52,073 nucleotides of DNA from Candidimonas sp. (GCA_004297945.1 SCRC01000066.1:1-52073), one strand, 5' to 3'. Positions 27,485-36,507 are shown, counted from the first letter of the stretch. The notes: generated from the letters alone by a model not told the origin. Numbers and translations: made by a program.

Positions 27485-28611
27485 GGCTTTCTCCCGAAAC
27501 AGCGCGCGGCAACTTGCCGCAACAGGCCTACAATGCCTTGCGGCAGGAACAGCGTGGTCAACACAAAAATAAGGCCCAGCGCATAAAGCCAGAACTCTGG
27601 GAAAACACTGGTAAACCATGTCTTCGCCGCGTTGACGACGCCGGCCCCCAATATGGGGCCTATTAATGTGCCACGTCCCCCGGTCGCCACCCAGATCACC
27701 ATTTCAATCGAGTTCTCGGTCGACATTTCGCCAGGGTTGATGATACCGGCCTGAGGCACGTACAACGCCCCCGCGATGCCGCACATCACCGCCGATACAG
27801 TCCACACGAATAGCTTGAATCCCTGCGGGTCATAGCCTATGAAACGCAGCCGACTCTCGGAATCGCGCACCGCCGTCAACACGCGGCCCAGTTTGGACTG
27901 AGTGATGGCGCGGGCCAATACCAGCGATCCCGCCAGAACCACCAGCGTCGCCCAGCACAGCGCCGCACGGGTCGTGGGCGCCGTAATGTCAAAGCCCAAT
28001 ATGCGCTTGAAATCGGTAAAGCCATTGTTGCCGCCAAACCCCGTATCGTTGCGAAAGAAAAGCAGCATGGCCGCAAACGTCAGGGCCTGGGTAATGATGG
28101 AAAAATATACCCCCGTAATCCTTGAGCGAAACGCAAAATAGCCAAAGACAAAGGCCAGCGCGCCAGGCCCCAGCATCGCCAGCAGCAGCGCATACCAGAA
28201 ATGGTCGGTAAACGTCCAGAACCAGGGGTATGACTTCCAGTTCAGGAACACCATGAAGTCGGGCAATGTGCTGTGATAGGCGCCGTCGCGGCCAATGGCC
28301 CGCATCAAGTACATGCCCTGCGCATAACCTCCCAGCGCGAAGAATAGGCCATGCCCCAGCGACAAAATCCCGGCGTAGCCCCACACCAGATCCAGAGCCA
28401 GGGCCGCAATGGCATAGCACATGAACTTGCCCAGCAGCGCTACGGTATACGATGATACATGCAAGCCATGGCCGACTGGAAACACCAGATTAAGCAAGGG
28501 CAGCAAAGCCAGCACAATAACGGCGGCGGCCAGCGCGAACCAGGCAGGCGTCGAAAAAAGACGCCTGCGAAGCAGCAGATCGGCTCGCCCAAACGAATTG
28601 GCGGCAATCAT
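27481..28611 (-). CDS. urtC: Urea ABC transporter, permease UrtC
   Basis: Inner-membrane permease of the LivM type, 376 residues with about ten helices. The block ALALDLVWGYAGILSLGHGLFFALGGYAQGMYL (from about 68) is the conserved family core. The cytoplasmic docking loop for the ATPases is AVRDSESRLRFIGYDPQGFKLFVW (about 242). ATEN-type wording GIINPGEMSTENSIEMVIWVATGGRGTLIGPI is characteristic of UrtC. It overlaps urtB and urtD by four bases each. Confidence 0.93.
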   Translation of the reverse strand: MIAANSFGRADLLLRRRLFSTPAWFALAAAVIVLALLPLLNLVFPVGHGLHVSSYTVALLGKFMCYAIAALALDLVWGYAGILSLGHGLFFALGGYAQGMYLMRAIGRDGAYHSTLPDFMVFLNWKSYPWFWTFTDHFWYALLLAMLGPGALAFVFGYFAFRSRITGVYFSIITQALTFAAMLLFFRNDTGFGGNNGFTDFKRILGFDITAPTTRAALCWATLVVLAGSLVLARAITQSKLGRVLTAVRDSESRLRFIGYDPQGFKLFVWTVSAVMCGIAGALYVPQAGIINPGEMSTENSIEMVIWVATGGRGTLIGPILGAGVVNAAKTWFTSVFPEFWLYALGLIFVLTTLFLPQGIVGLLRQVAARCFGRKP

Positions 28612-30236
28612 TCGACACTCCTGCCACGTGGCGCAAATAGGCCTTGCGGGCGTTTTTGAACGACCAGCACAATCAACATCAGGATCGCAATTTTGGCCAT
28701 GACCGCGCCCGCGTATGGCTCCAGGAATTTGTCGATCCCGCCCAACCCCAGCGCAGCAATGACCGTGCCAGCCAACTGGCCGACCCCGCCCAACACCACC
28801 ACCATGAATGAATCAACGATATAGCCCTGGCCCAGATCAGGACCCACATTGCCCAACTGAGACAAGGCAATTCCCGCCAGACCGGCTATACCCGAGCCCA
28901 GGCCAAAAGCCAGCATATCGATACGGCCAGTCGGCACGCCAACACAATCAGCCATTCTGCGATTTTGAGTAATGGCGCGCACAAACAGACCTAAGCGGGT
29001 ATGGTTGAGCAAAAGCCAGACAAAGACCACCACCAGCATGGCGAACACAATAATGGCGATACGGTTGTAGCTCAGCACCAGTCCGCCCAGCACGGTAACC
29101 CCACCCGACATCCACGAGGGATTTCCCACCTCCACGTTCTGCGCGCCAAAAATCGTTCTAACAGTCTGCATTAGAATCAGACTGATTCCCCAGGTTGCCA
29201 GCAAGGTTTCAAGCGGACGGCCGTACAGCCAGCGGATCACCGTACGCTCCAGTGCCATGCCGACCACGGCCGTCACCAGAAACGCCGCCGGCAGTGCCGC
29301 CAACACATACCAGTCCAGCCATCCCGGTGCAAACCTCTGAAACAACCACTGCACCACATAAGTGACGTAAGCGCCGACCATCAGCAACTCACCGTGCGCC
29401 ATATTGATGACACCCATCAGTCCAAACGTGATGGCCAGGCCCAGTGCCGCGAGCAGCAGGACGCTACCCAGGCTCAAGCCATAAAACAAATTGCCCAGCC
29501 ATTCCAACATGACCGTGTGACGATCAATGCCTTTGATGGCCAAAGCGGCGGCCGTGCGCACACCGGCGTCGGGTTCGACATTCACGCCTCGCGCATCGCG
29601 AGCCAGCAATCCCGCCAACACGGGCCGGAATTCGGCGTTATCCGTGCGGCCCAGCATCGTCACCGCATGCTTACGCGTTGCAGGCTCGGCACTTTTCAGT
29701 TCCAGCCGGGCCTGTGCCACCTCAAGCGCGCCGCGTACTTGCGGGTCGGCTTCCTTTGCCAGGGCCCGAACGATCACCGCCACCCGCGTGGTATCGCCGC
29801 TTTGTTGCATGCGCCTGGCGGCGGCCAGGCGCATGGCTCTATCCGCCGAAAAAAGCCGCGACTCCGCCAGCACCCCCTCGACAGTGCGGCGCAAGCGGTT
29901 ATTGACGATCACCGTATCGGCATCGGCCGGAAGGCTCAGCTTTTCGCCGGTTGCTGGATCCGTGGCGGACCGGTCAGCGCCGGCAATCAGGATTCGCCCT
30001 TGCGCTGTCACGTCCAGGTTGCCATCATCGAGCGCTTCCAGCACAGCGGTGGCCAACGGATCGTGCAGTTGGCCAAGCTGCGAGACAGCGCGCAGCCGGG
30101 CCTGGGCATCTGCACCCGCCAATAGCGCCAGCAGCGTCGGATCAAGGCCGCCCGCGCCCGCCGTCTGTGCGAGCGTAAACATCAACAACGCCAAAATGAA
30201 TCGACGCCAGCGGGGTACAGTTGCGGTAATACGCAT
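28608..30236 (-). CDS. urtB: Urea ABC transporter, permease UrtB
   Basis: Inner-membrane permease of the LivH type, 542 residues. The first ~240 residues form a periplasmic extension after a signal-like segment (LALLMFTLAQTAGAGG) with HEAT-like helical repeats such as AVSQLGQLHDPLATAVLEAL. This is normal for proteobacterial UrtB and explains the excess over ~300 residues. The membrane part begins WLGNLFYGLSLGSVLLLAALGLAITFG and contains GVINMAHGELLMVGAY, with the docking loop RAITQNRRMADCVGVPT. It is followed directly by urtC with an ATGA overlap. Confidence 0.94.
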   Translation of the reverse strand: MRITATVPRWRRFILALLMFTLAQTAGAGGLDPTLLALLAGADAQARLRAVSQLGQLHDPLATAVLEALDDGNLDVTAQGRILIAGADRSATDPATGEKLSLPADADTVIVNNRLRRTVEGVLAESRLFSADRAMRLAAARRMQQSGDTTRVAVIVRALAKEADPQVRGALEVAQARLELKSAEPATRKHAVTMLGRTDNAEFRPVLAGLLARDARGVNVEPDAGVRTAAALAIKGIDRHTVMLEWLGNLFYGLSLGSVLLLAALGLAITFGLMGVINMAHGELLMVGAYVTYVVQWLFQRFAPGWLDWYVLAALPAAFLVTAVVGMALERTVIRWLYGRPLETLLATWGISLILMQTVRTIFGAQNVEVGNPSWMSGGVTVLGGLVLSYNRIAIIVFAMLVVVFVWLLLNHTRLGLFVRAITQNRRMADCVGVPTGRIDMLAFGLGSGIAGLAGIALSQLGNVGPDLGQGYIVDSFMVVVLGGVGQLAGTVIAALGLGGIDKFLEPYAGAVMAKIAILMLIVLVVQKRPQGLFAPRGRSVE

Positions 30237-30251
30237 GGCAAACTTATCCCG

Positions 30252-31502
30252 TTAAAGACCTTGCTTGCTTTCGTTGCCCGCAAGGTACGGGCTCCATGGC
30301 TGGGCTCGAATAGGACCCTTTGTTTTCCACACAATATTGAACTGGCCATCGCTGCGAATTTCCCCGATATAGACCGGCTTGTGCAGATGATGATTGGTCT
30401 TGTCCATTTCAATCATGAAGCCGTCAGGCGCATTGAATGTCTGGCCGCCCATGGCTGCAATCACTTTGTCCACATCGGTGCTCTTGGCCTTTTCCACAGC
30501 CTGCTTCCACATATGGATGCCGATATACGTCGCCTCCATCGGATCGTTGGTCACGGCCGTGGCCGCATTGGGCAGGTTCTTGGCCTTGGCATAGGCTTTC
30601 CATTTCTTGATGAACCCAGCATTCACGGGATTCTTGATCGATTCAAAATAATTCCAGGCCGCCAGATGCCCCACCAAAGGCTTGGTATCCATACCGCGCA
30701 ATTCTTCCTCGCCCACCGAAAACGCCATGACAGGCACATCGGTCGCTTTCAGGCCCGCATTGCCCAACTCTTTATAAAAAGGCACATTGGAATCGCCGTT
30801 AATGGTCGAGATCACTGCCGTCTTTCCACCCGTGGCGAACTGCTTGATATTGGCCACTATCGTCTGATAATCGGAATGGCCGAACGGCGTATACACCTCG
30901 TCGATATCGCTATCGATCACCCCCTTGGAATGCAGGAAGGCGCGCAGAATTTTATTGGTCGTGCGCGGATAAACGTAATCGGTACCCAACAGCACAAAGC
31001 GCTTGGCGCCTCCGCCGTCTTCGCTCATCAGGTATTCCACCGCCGGAATCGCTTGCTGGTTGGGTGCAGCGCCCGTGTAAAACACATTGTGTTCCATCTC
31101 CTCGCCCTCATACTGCACGGGATAGAACAACAGGCCGTTGAGCTCTTTGAATACCGGCAATACAGACTTGCGCGACACCGAGGTCCAACAGCCAAATACC
31201 ACCGCTACCTTGTCTTGCGAGAGCAACTGGCGCGCCTTCTCGGCAAACAACGGCCAGTTCGAGGCGGGGTCCACCACCACGGGCTCCAGTTGCTTGCCCA
31301 GCACGCCACCCTGAGCGTTAATCTCGGCTATCGTCATCAGCGCCACATTTTTTAGCGATGTCTCTGAAATGGCCATGGTGCCCGAGAGCGAATGCAAAAT
31401 GCCAACCTTGATCGTGTCGGCGGCGAAGGCCTGTGACCCCCGGCCCGATAGTGCAAGCATGCTGAAAAGCGTTAATTTTTTAAGGGCAAGTCTACGTTTC
31501 AT
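30252..31502 (-). CDS. urtA: Urea ABC transporter, periplasmic receptor UrtA
   Basis: Urea-binding receptor, 416 residues. Residues 1-28 form a signal peptide (KRRLALKKL basic start, cut after AFA). The mature protein begins ADTIKVGILHSLSGTMAISE, the UrtA hallmark. Further UrtA-specific blocks are VFGCWTSVSRKSVLPVFKELNGLLFYPVQYEGEE and IGTDYVYPRTTN (here LLGTDYVYPRT). The ligand assignment to urea or short amides rests on these blocks. CAGGAGCC precedes the ATG. It is the first gene of the operon and lies 68 bases downstream of a sigma-54 promoter. Confidence 0.95.
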   Translation of the reverse strand: MKRRLALKKLTLFSMLALSGRGSQAFAADTIKVGILHSLSGTMAISETSLKNVALMTIAEINAQGGVLGKQLEPVVVDPASNWPLFAEKARQLLSQDKVAVVFGCWTSVSRKSVLPVFKELNGLLFYPVQYEGEEMEHNVFYTGAAPNQQAIPAVEYLMSEDGGGAKRFVLLGTDYVYPRTTNKILRAFLHSKGVIDSDIDEVYTPFGHSDYQTIVANIKQFATGGKTAVISTINGDSNVPFYKELGNAGLKATDVPVMAFSVGEEELRGMDTKPLVGHLAAWNYFESIKNPVNAGFIKKWKAYAKAKNLPNAATAVTNDPMEATYIGIHMWKQAVEKAKSTDVDKVIAAMGGQTFNAPDGFMIEMDKTNHHLHKPVYIGEIRSDGQFNIVWKTKGPIRAQPWSPYLAGNESKQGL

Positions 31503-31569
31503 GATGGCTCCTGATAGGATGGGATAGGATCGACACGGTCAGCGCGATCAAGATGCGCAATGAAACTAA

Positions 31570-31585
31570 AGCAATAAGCGTGCCA
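31570..31585 (-). promoter_or_regulatory. Sigma-54 (RpoN) promoter of urtABCDE
   Basis: On the minus strand the sequence reads TGGCACGCTTATTGCT, an exact match to the -24/-12 pattern TGGCACG-N4-TTGCW with invariant GG and GC at correct spacing. It lies 68-83 bases before the urtA start codon. Sigma-54 plus the activator NtrC controls urea uptake under nitrogen limitation in many proteobacteria, so this is the likely mode here. Confidence 0.88.
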
Positions 31586-31698
31586 GTTTTGCGACGGCGC
31601 ATGTACGCTGCGGCCGACAAGGTCCCAATCGAGTGAAGAGATCAACGAAATTCAGGCGTCAGGAGCGCCCGAACTTGAAAGAGACGACTCAAGATGGT

Positions 31699-31730
31699 GC
31701 GCAAATCGTGTTTACATAAGCGATTTGCGC
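31699..31730. promoter_or_regulatory. Dyad upstream of the urt sigma-54 promoter, candidate activator site
   Basis: Perfect 10-bp arms GCGCAAATCG (31699-31708) and CGATTTGCGC (31721-31730) are separated by 12 bases, about 115-145 bases upstream of the sigma-54 promoter, the usual place for an enhancer of an NtrC-type activator. The half-sites do not match the textbook NtrC consensus closely. The rest of the 31503-31826 gap holds no gene I can see. Confidence 0.45.
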
Positions 31731-31826
31731 TAACGCGGTGCGTAACGCTGTGGGATGAAGCGCATTAAAGCCCATCTCTGAGGCCTACCGGCAGGGTGCT
31801 CTGGAATGGTGTACGGCGCTATGTAA

Positions 31827-32813
31827 TCAGCGGCCTTGAACGATTGTCAGTACCACTGACCCTTGTCGGGATCTGGACTCGAGCTCACGGTGCGCTTGCG
31901 CTGCCTCGGCAAGGTCGAACGTCGCAATATGGCCAGGCCGCAATACCTGATCCCTCAACGCTTTGAAAAGCGCGGCGGATGCGGCATGCAGCTTCTCGGC
32001 TGTTCTCAAGTGCTGGAAGACACTCGGCCGCGACAGGGAGTTGGATTTGGCGAATAGTGCAGACACCTCAAACGGCGGCACGGGACCCGATGCCTGTCCG
32101 AAATTGGCCAGATGGCCACACGGCGCCAAGCATGCCAGCGACCCCATAAACGTATCTTTGCCAACCGCGTCGTACGCCACCTGCACCCCTTCGCCGCCCG
32201 TAATTTCTTTTACCCGGGCAACAAAATCCTCTTGTCTGTACTGAATGACATGACTGCATCCGTAGCGCTGTGCCAGTTCCACTTTATGTTCTGACCCCAC
32301 CGTGCCAATGACCCTGGCGCCCAAGTGGCTGGCCCACTGGCTCAGCAGGGAACCGACACCACCCGCAGCCGCGTGAATAAGCACCCAGTCTGCAGGCTTG
32401 ACGGCGTAAACTTCGTGCATCAGTACCCATGCGGTCAGGCCCTTGAGGAAAATCGAGGCAACAACCTGGTCATCAATTCCAGCCGGCACAGGAATCGCCG
32501 CTTCAGCAGGCAACACGCGTTCTTCTGAATACGCTCCGTAGCCTTTGTACAGGTAGGCAACACGATCGCCAACGTTCAGGTGTTGCACGTTACTTCCCAG
32601 CTCGGTGATGATGCCGACCCCTTCGATACCTGGGACTCCGGGTAACGCAAGCGTCTGATACAGACCCGATCTAACATAAGCATCGTGAAAGTTCACCCCG
32701 ACGGCGGTATGCCTGAGCCGGATTTCGCCTGGCAGAGGCGCGCTGACGGCGGCAGGTTCAAATTTCAGGTTCTCGGGAGGGCCTGCTCGATGCAAAACAA
32801 TGGCTGAAGGCAT
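31827..32813 (-). CDS. Quinone oxidoreductase (zinc-free medium-chain reductase, QOR type)
   Basis: NADPH-dependent reductase of the MDR superfamily, 328 residues. GVNFHDAYVRSGLY (about 38) and the NADP-binding block VLIHAAAGGVGSLLSQWASHLGARVIGTVGSEHK (about 145-178) are QOR hallmarks; the catalytic-zinc Cys/His set of alcohol dehydrogenases is absent. It acts in the cytoplasm, probably on quinones or reactive enones; the exact substrate is not readable. It is a single gene. The ribosome site is weak. Confidence 0.88.
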   Translation of the reverse strand: MPSAIVLHRAGPPENLKFEPAAVSAPLPGEIRLRHTAVGVNFHDAYVRSGLYQTLALPGVPGIEGVGIITELGSNVQHLNVGDRVAYLYKGYGAYSEERVLPAEAAIPVPAGIDDQVVASIFLKGLTAWVLMHEVYAVKPADWVLIHAAAGGVGSLLSQWASHLGARVIGTVGSEHKVELAQRYGCSHVIQYRQEDFVARVKEITGGEGVQVAYDAVGKDTFMGSLACLAPCGHLANFGQASGPVPPFEVSALFAKSNSLSRPSVFQHLRTAEKLHAASAALFKALRDQVLRPGHIATFDLAEAAQAHRELESRSRQGSVVLTIVQGR

Positions 32814-32854
32814 GACAATTGATCGCGTAGTAAGAATCGGCTATTAATAGCACG

Positions 32855-33060
32855 AACGGCAAGGCGATGCTGATGTCTGTGTTGGCCATGGGCTCGCCCA
32901 CCCACCCGATCCCCGGCGATTGCTACAAAGCATGGGCCTCGGCCTACCAATGGGAAAACCTGTACGGGCGTGATTGCCTGTATGCGGGCCCGCTGTTCTT
33001 GTATCAACTCTCGCACGCGTGGCTTGATTTTCGCGGTATCCGCGGTCACTTCATGCGCGA
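32855..33060 (+). pseudogene. Fragment of a PF10091-type glucoamylase/beta-glucanase-like protein
   Basis: About 65 codons reading NGKAMLMSVLAMGSPTHPIP, then CYKAWASAYQWENLYGRDCL, YAGPLFLYQLSHAWLDFRGI and FMRE. This matches an internal block of the putative glucoamylase family PF10091 (catalytic domain of large periplasmic or membrane-anchored glucan-active enzymes): LGSPTHPIP, GPLFIHQLSH and DFRGI are highly conserved there. An upstream stop codon and the loss of similarity after FMRE show that both ends are missing. It fills most of the 371-base gap between the oxidoreductase and hslR. Confidence 0.65.
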
Positions 33061-33184
33061 GGGGTGCCTTGTGACCCGGACGATGGCACCCTATTGATGT
33101 CGTTCGTGCTGGCATCGCTGCCGTTCGCACCTAGGTTGCCCCAGTTATCATCTGTTCCTTGGGAAAGAAAACAGTGGGGCTCGC

Positions 33185-33565
33185 ATGATGGACAAGATTC
33201 GACTCGACAAATGGCTTTGGGCGGCACGCTTTTATAAAACCCGAAGCTTGGCGGCGCACGAAATCGGCAAGGGCCGCGTACTGGTGAACGGTCAGATCGC
33301 CAAGCCCTCGCGTGAAATCGCAGCGAACGATCTTGTATCTGTTCGCAAGGAAGACTCTATCCACATCCGTGTGTGTGCGGTAAGCAGCATACGAGGCCCG
33401 GCTCCGGTGGCGCGTCAGCTCTATGAAGAAACGCCCGAAAGCGTGGCAGCACGTCAACGCGCCGCCGAGATGAGGCGCCTCGCCCCGGAACCCGCTCATG
33501 AGATTATTGCGGGACGGCCGACTAAACGCGATCGACGCCAAATCGATCTCATGCGAGGTAAATAA
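33185..33565 (+). CDS. hslR: Hsp15-type S4 RNA-binding heat-shock protein
   Basis: Ribosome-rescue factor of 126 residues. The S4 domain is at residues ~4-65 (KIRLDKWLWAARFYKTRSLA, GRVLVNGQIAKPSREI), followed by a basic C-terminal tail (GRPTKRDRRQIDLMRGK). In E. coli, Hsp15 binds 50S subunits carrying nascent chain-tRNA after premature dissociation. Length and wording fit Hsp15 well. The start has GGGGCTCGC before two adjacent ATGs (33185 and 33188); either is possible. Confidence 0.88.
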   Translation: MMDKIRLDKWLWAARFYKTRSLAAHEIGKGRVLVNGQIAKPSREIAANDLVSVRKEDSIHIRVCAVSSIRGPAPVARQLYEETPESVAARQRAAEMRRLAPEPAHEIIAGRPTKRDRRQIDLMRGK

Positions 33566-33689
33566 CCGAAAGCCGATAGGAACCGGTCATGTCAAAGGCG
33601 AAGCCGCCTGGCCACATACCCAGCGGATAGCCGCCTACGGCGGCAACCAGAATATTCGAATCAAGGTTCACGTCGGCTCTCAGTTTCAT
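33549..33689 (-). CDS. Possible 46-residue ORF coupled to the MFS transporter gene
   Basis: The ATG overlaps the MFS stop codon as ATGA and the frame runs to 33549, overlapping the end of hslR by 17 bases on the opposite strand. The product MKLRADVNLDSNILVAAVGG is mildly hydrophobic and has no recognised family. It may be a remnant of a larger downstream gene or chance. The ATGA coupling is the only positive sign. Confidence 0.2.
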   Translation of the reverse strand: MKLRADVNLDSNILVAAVGGYPLGMWPGGFAFDMTGSYRLSVIYLA

Positions 33690-34900
33690 TTCCGAATTTC
33701 GGCGCGAAACTGTATCAAAGCCAAAACACCCGCAAGAACAGCGCATGTGCCGAAAATAATCAAGTCGGTCGAGATGCCAAGCGGCAACATTGCACCGAAG
33801 ATCAAACTGCCCATACCAAAGCCCAGGAACAGGATAAATGCCATAAGCCCCACTGCCTGCCCGCGCTGCGGACCCAAATCGGTCACGATGCCGGCCAACA
33901 GCGGCTGAGTCAGGTCGTAGCCAAGCGACAGCAGCGTCACCAGTACAGGCGCGACCGCAATCGGGATATCGAGCGTCAGCGCGGCAGCGCTCGCGCCTGC
34001 GAGGGTCAGCCCCAAGGGGATTAAATGACTGCGACCGTACCTGTCGGCAAGGCGTCCGATGGCCGGGCCGAAGAGAAAGCCCGGTATTCCATAACCCAGC
34101 AAAGCCAGACCAATCCCAATTTCGCCAACGCCATATCGACGAGAAAAATAAACGCCAAGCCAGGTAAACACGCCGGAGTGGAAGACGGCATTCACGAATA
34201 CATAGCCGTAGGTCCTGCGCCCACGCGCCGTGTCCAGCAATGTCCAATATCCCACCACGATCGCGCGAAACGATGGCTTTGCTGCACTGTTGCGGCTGCC
34301 TAGCAAAGAGCGGTATCGCAACAGGCAAAAGAACGTGACGATTGATAAGGCAGCCACGCCAAAAAAGAGGCCTTGCCAGGAAACGAACGGCTCCAGCATG
34401 ACGCCCATCACCGAGCCGCCCGCCATCCCGCCGGCCATCGCGCCAAATAGCCAACCAATGGGTCGGCCACGTTCCTGATAGGGAAAAAGATCGCCGATAA
34501 GCGTCAGCGCAAGTGGCACTACACCGCCCGCTCCAAGGCCCGTGATCAATCGAAGCACGCTCAGTTGCGTCGACGAACGGCTCAAACCTGTGAGGGCCGT
34601 GAGCAGTATAAACGCCGCCAAACAGGCGATGATGATCGGGCGCCGGCCCCAGCGATCCGACAACGGCCCGTAAAACAGTGTGGCCGTGCCATAGGCGATC
34701 AGATAGGCCGGCACCGCCAAACCCATGGTCTGAACCGTAACGTTAAATACGCCGGCCAGTCGAGGTATGAGCGGCGCAATCATATACGCCTGGAAAAAAA
34801 TAAAGAACGTAATCGCCGCCAGCAGCCACAGCAATCGTTCACGACGTTGCGTATGGGACGCGCGGTTAATAAGTTCTACAGACGTATCGTTAGGCTGCAC
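33686..34900 (-). CDS. Major facilitator superfamily transporter (DHA1-like)
   Basis: Inner-membrane carrier, 404 residues with twelve predicted helices. Motif A is clear between helices 2 and 3 (GPLSDRWGRRPII) and repeated in the second half (GRLADRYGRSHLI). Helix 4 and the loop after it, RLITGLGAGGVVPLALTLIGDLFPYQERGR, show motif B/C-like Arg and Gly patterns of the drug:H+ antiporter group. Substrate unknown. It converges with hslR and stands apart from the downstream secreted-protein gene. Confidence 0.87.
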   Translation of the reverse strand: MQPNDTSVELINRASHTQRRERLLWLLAAITFFIFFQAYMIAPLIPRLAGVFNVTVQTMGLAVPAYLIAYGTATLFYGPLSDRWGRRPIIIACLAAFILLTALTGLSRSSTQLSVLRLITGLGAGGVVPLALTLIGDLFPYQERGRPIGWLFGAMAGGMAGGSVMGVMLEPFVSWQGLFFGVAALSIVTFFCLLRYRSLLGSRNSAAKPSFRAIVVGYWTLLDTARGRRTYGYVFVNAVFHSGVFTWLGVYFSRRYGVGEIGIGLALLGYGIPGFLFGPAIGRLADRYGRSHLIPLGLTLAGASAAALTLDIPIAVAPVLVTLLSLGYDLTQPLLAGIVTDLGPQRGQAVGLMAFILFLGFGMGSLIFGAMLPLGISTDLIIFGTCAVLAGVLALIQFRAEIRK

Positions 34901-35021
34901 GGTTGCGATTCGCTTTAAGCGTTAGCTACGTGGCTTTAAACCGGACTTCGCAACCGTGGCGCCGTCAAGCGCGAAAGCGCAGGGGAAAATCATCGGCCTG
35001 CACTCACGGCATCGGCCAATG

Positions 35022-35639
35022 TCAGTGAAGCGAAGCCAGCTTGACGCTCTTGTGGCCCAGCGCTTGAGCCACGTCATACATAGCCTGGTTGAGGATACGA
35101 TGAGTGTTTTCGTCGCTTGCATGGCCGAACTTGACATCAACATCGGCCATTACCTGGTTGTGAATCGGGTGTGACAATGCCTTGTCAAACAGATATCCGG
35201 ACCAAAACGTGCCATCTGAAGTGGTGCCAGCGGTGACTAGCGTTTCGGCCAGTTTGGCACCCTTCAAATCTGCCGGTGCAGCGGGTAACTTCACACCTGC
35301 CTCGGTGGCCCGTTTAAGCCCGGCATTAACGTCGAACGTCATGCCATTGACAAAGTCCGTCACCTTCTGTTTACCGTATTGCTTGGTGAGTTTCGCGACC
35401 TCGGCGTTGACCGTCTTTTCACCCAGCATCGACACCAGCGCCGTCGAAAAACTGAAGTGCTGCGCGCCGCCGCCAGCCTTAACCAAGGCCGCAGTAACCG
35501 GCAATGCGGGCGCGCCGTTGTAGGTTGGGCCGCCGAACCAGTTCATCGTAGGCATCGCGCTGTCAGCCGCAAACGCGGCGCCGCTGAGCAACAGGCCAAA
35601 ACTGACGGCCACTGCCGCAGATATTTTCGTCATCTTCAT
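35022..35639 (-). CDS. Secreted protein of unknown function
   Basis: 205 residues with a clear Sec signal peptide (KMTKISAAVAVSFGLLLSGAAFA, cut before ADSAMP). The mature part is about 180 residues, Ala/Lys/Thr-rich, without Cys and probably mostly helical, with no transmembrane segment. I do not recognise the family. The start at 35639 is preferred over 35675 because it begins at the signal peptide and has AGAGGTAATT just upstream. Its gene follows the TrmB-like regulator gene on the same strand by about 40 bases and may be transcribed with it. Confidence 0.7.
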   Translation of the reverse strand: MKMTKISAAVAVSFGLLLSGAAFAADSAMPTMNWFGGPTYNGAPALPVTAALVKAGGGAQHFSFSTALVSMLGEKTVNAEVAKLTKQYGKQKVTDFVNGMTFDVNAGLKRATEAGVKLPAAPADLKGAKLAETLVTAGTTSDGTFWSGYLFDKALSHPIHNQVMADVDVKFGHASDENTHRILNQAMYDVAQALGHKSVKLASLH

Positions 35640-35679
35640 AATAATTACCTCTTTTAATACATGCTTGCCGGCCACCGCA

Positions 35680-36507
35680 TCAGGATGACGCGGCGTCGTT
35701 CAGGCTTTGAATACAAGGGGGGAGAGTCCCGCCCGGATACAGTTGTTGCAGCAAATGCTTCGCCTCCTGGGATAGTTGCCCATCACCATGTGCAGCCAGA
35801 TCACCGCCGAGCACGACCAGCGCCAGGCTCTGCAGGATGTAGGCAGCGGCCAGCTCCATGACCAAACGATGTTCGGTGACCATCCCGTCAATGGCGGCGG
35901 CGCCGAGTTGACCGACCAGCGTCGTGCTTCGATCCGCTACCAGCACCAGCCACCGCACGCCGTCGCCAGGCGCCAGTTGCAAGCGGTGAATTTCGCCTTG
36001 GCAGCCGCCGCACTCATGTTCGCAGGCCTGCAGGCACAAAGTGGTGATGGCCACCCCGCGCTCGCGCGCCACCCGTAACGGCTCGGCCAGACGAGCAGCC
36101 TCCTGCGGCTGAATTGCGATCAGCAACGTTTTTTCGCAAACATCGATCAGTTGTTGCGCCTTGGCCAACAGCTCGCCGTCACGCAGATTGAACACGGCGG
36201 CCGGTTCGCCCCGCTGCGGCCGTTGCGCCAGTGCTCGCCCGGCCGCGATCAGCGCCCGCTTCTGGCTGCTTTCAATCCCGCGCAGCAGCTGGTTGGGCGA
36301 TATGGCCGCGTAGCGCTGGCCGCCAGTGTGCTGAAGGCGCTGCGCAGCCCCGCGTTGCAATAGCTTGTCCAGGACGGCGTAGACATTGGCACGCGGAATA
36401 CCGGATTCTTTGGCTAATTCATAACCGCTCAATTCACCGGCGTCGATCAGCGTCGTATAGGCCCGCGCTTCATATTCGGTGAACCCGAGTTCCTGTAACG
36501 CTTGCAT
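35680..36507 (-). CDS. TrmB-family transcriptional regulator
   Basis: 275 residues. The N-terminal winged helix (residues ~1-70, LQELGFTEYEARAYTTLIDAGELSGYELAKESGIPRANVYAVLDKLLQRG) is the TrmB pattern. The C-terminal ~190 residues form the effector-binding region (a phospholipase-D-like fold in TrmB proteins) with a Cys/His set CLQACEHECGGC (about 180) that could bind a metal. TrmB proteins are mainly archaeal sugar regulators but occur in bacteria. The start at 36507 matches the domain start. A consensus promoter with a palindrome across its -35 lies upstream, suggesting autoregulation. The secreted-protein gene downstream is a likely target. Confidence 0.8.
   Translation of the reverse strand: MQALQELGFTEYEARAYTTLIDAGELSGYELAKESGIPRANVYAVLDKLLQRGAAQRLQHTGGQRYAAISPNQLLRGIESSQKRALIAAGRALAQRPQRGEPAAVFNLRDGELLAKAQQLIDVCEKTLLIAIQPQEAARLAEPLRVARERGVAITTLCLQACEHECGGCQGEIHRLQLAPGDGVRWLVLVADRSTTLVGQLGAAAIDGMVTEHRLVMELAAAYILQSLALVVLGGDLAAHGDGQLSQEAKHLLQQLYPGGTLPPCIQSLNDAASS

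Noticed and set aside
26642..27619. Longer UrtD start at 27619
   Set aside because: It would overlap urtC by over 130 bases; the ATGA overlap at 27484 fits the operon and the homology.
29394..30255. Two long plus-strand open frames opposite urtB
   Set aside because: Shadows of the well-supported UrtB N-terminal extension.
30261..31355. A 364-codon open frame on the plus strand opposite urtA
   Set aside because: It lies wholly antisense to a clear UrtA gene, its composition is typical of a high-GC shadow frame, and it has no recognisable domain.
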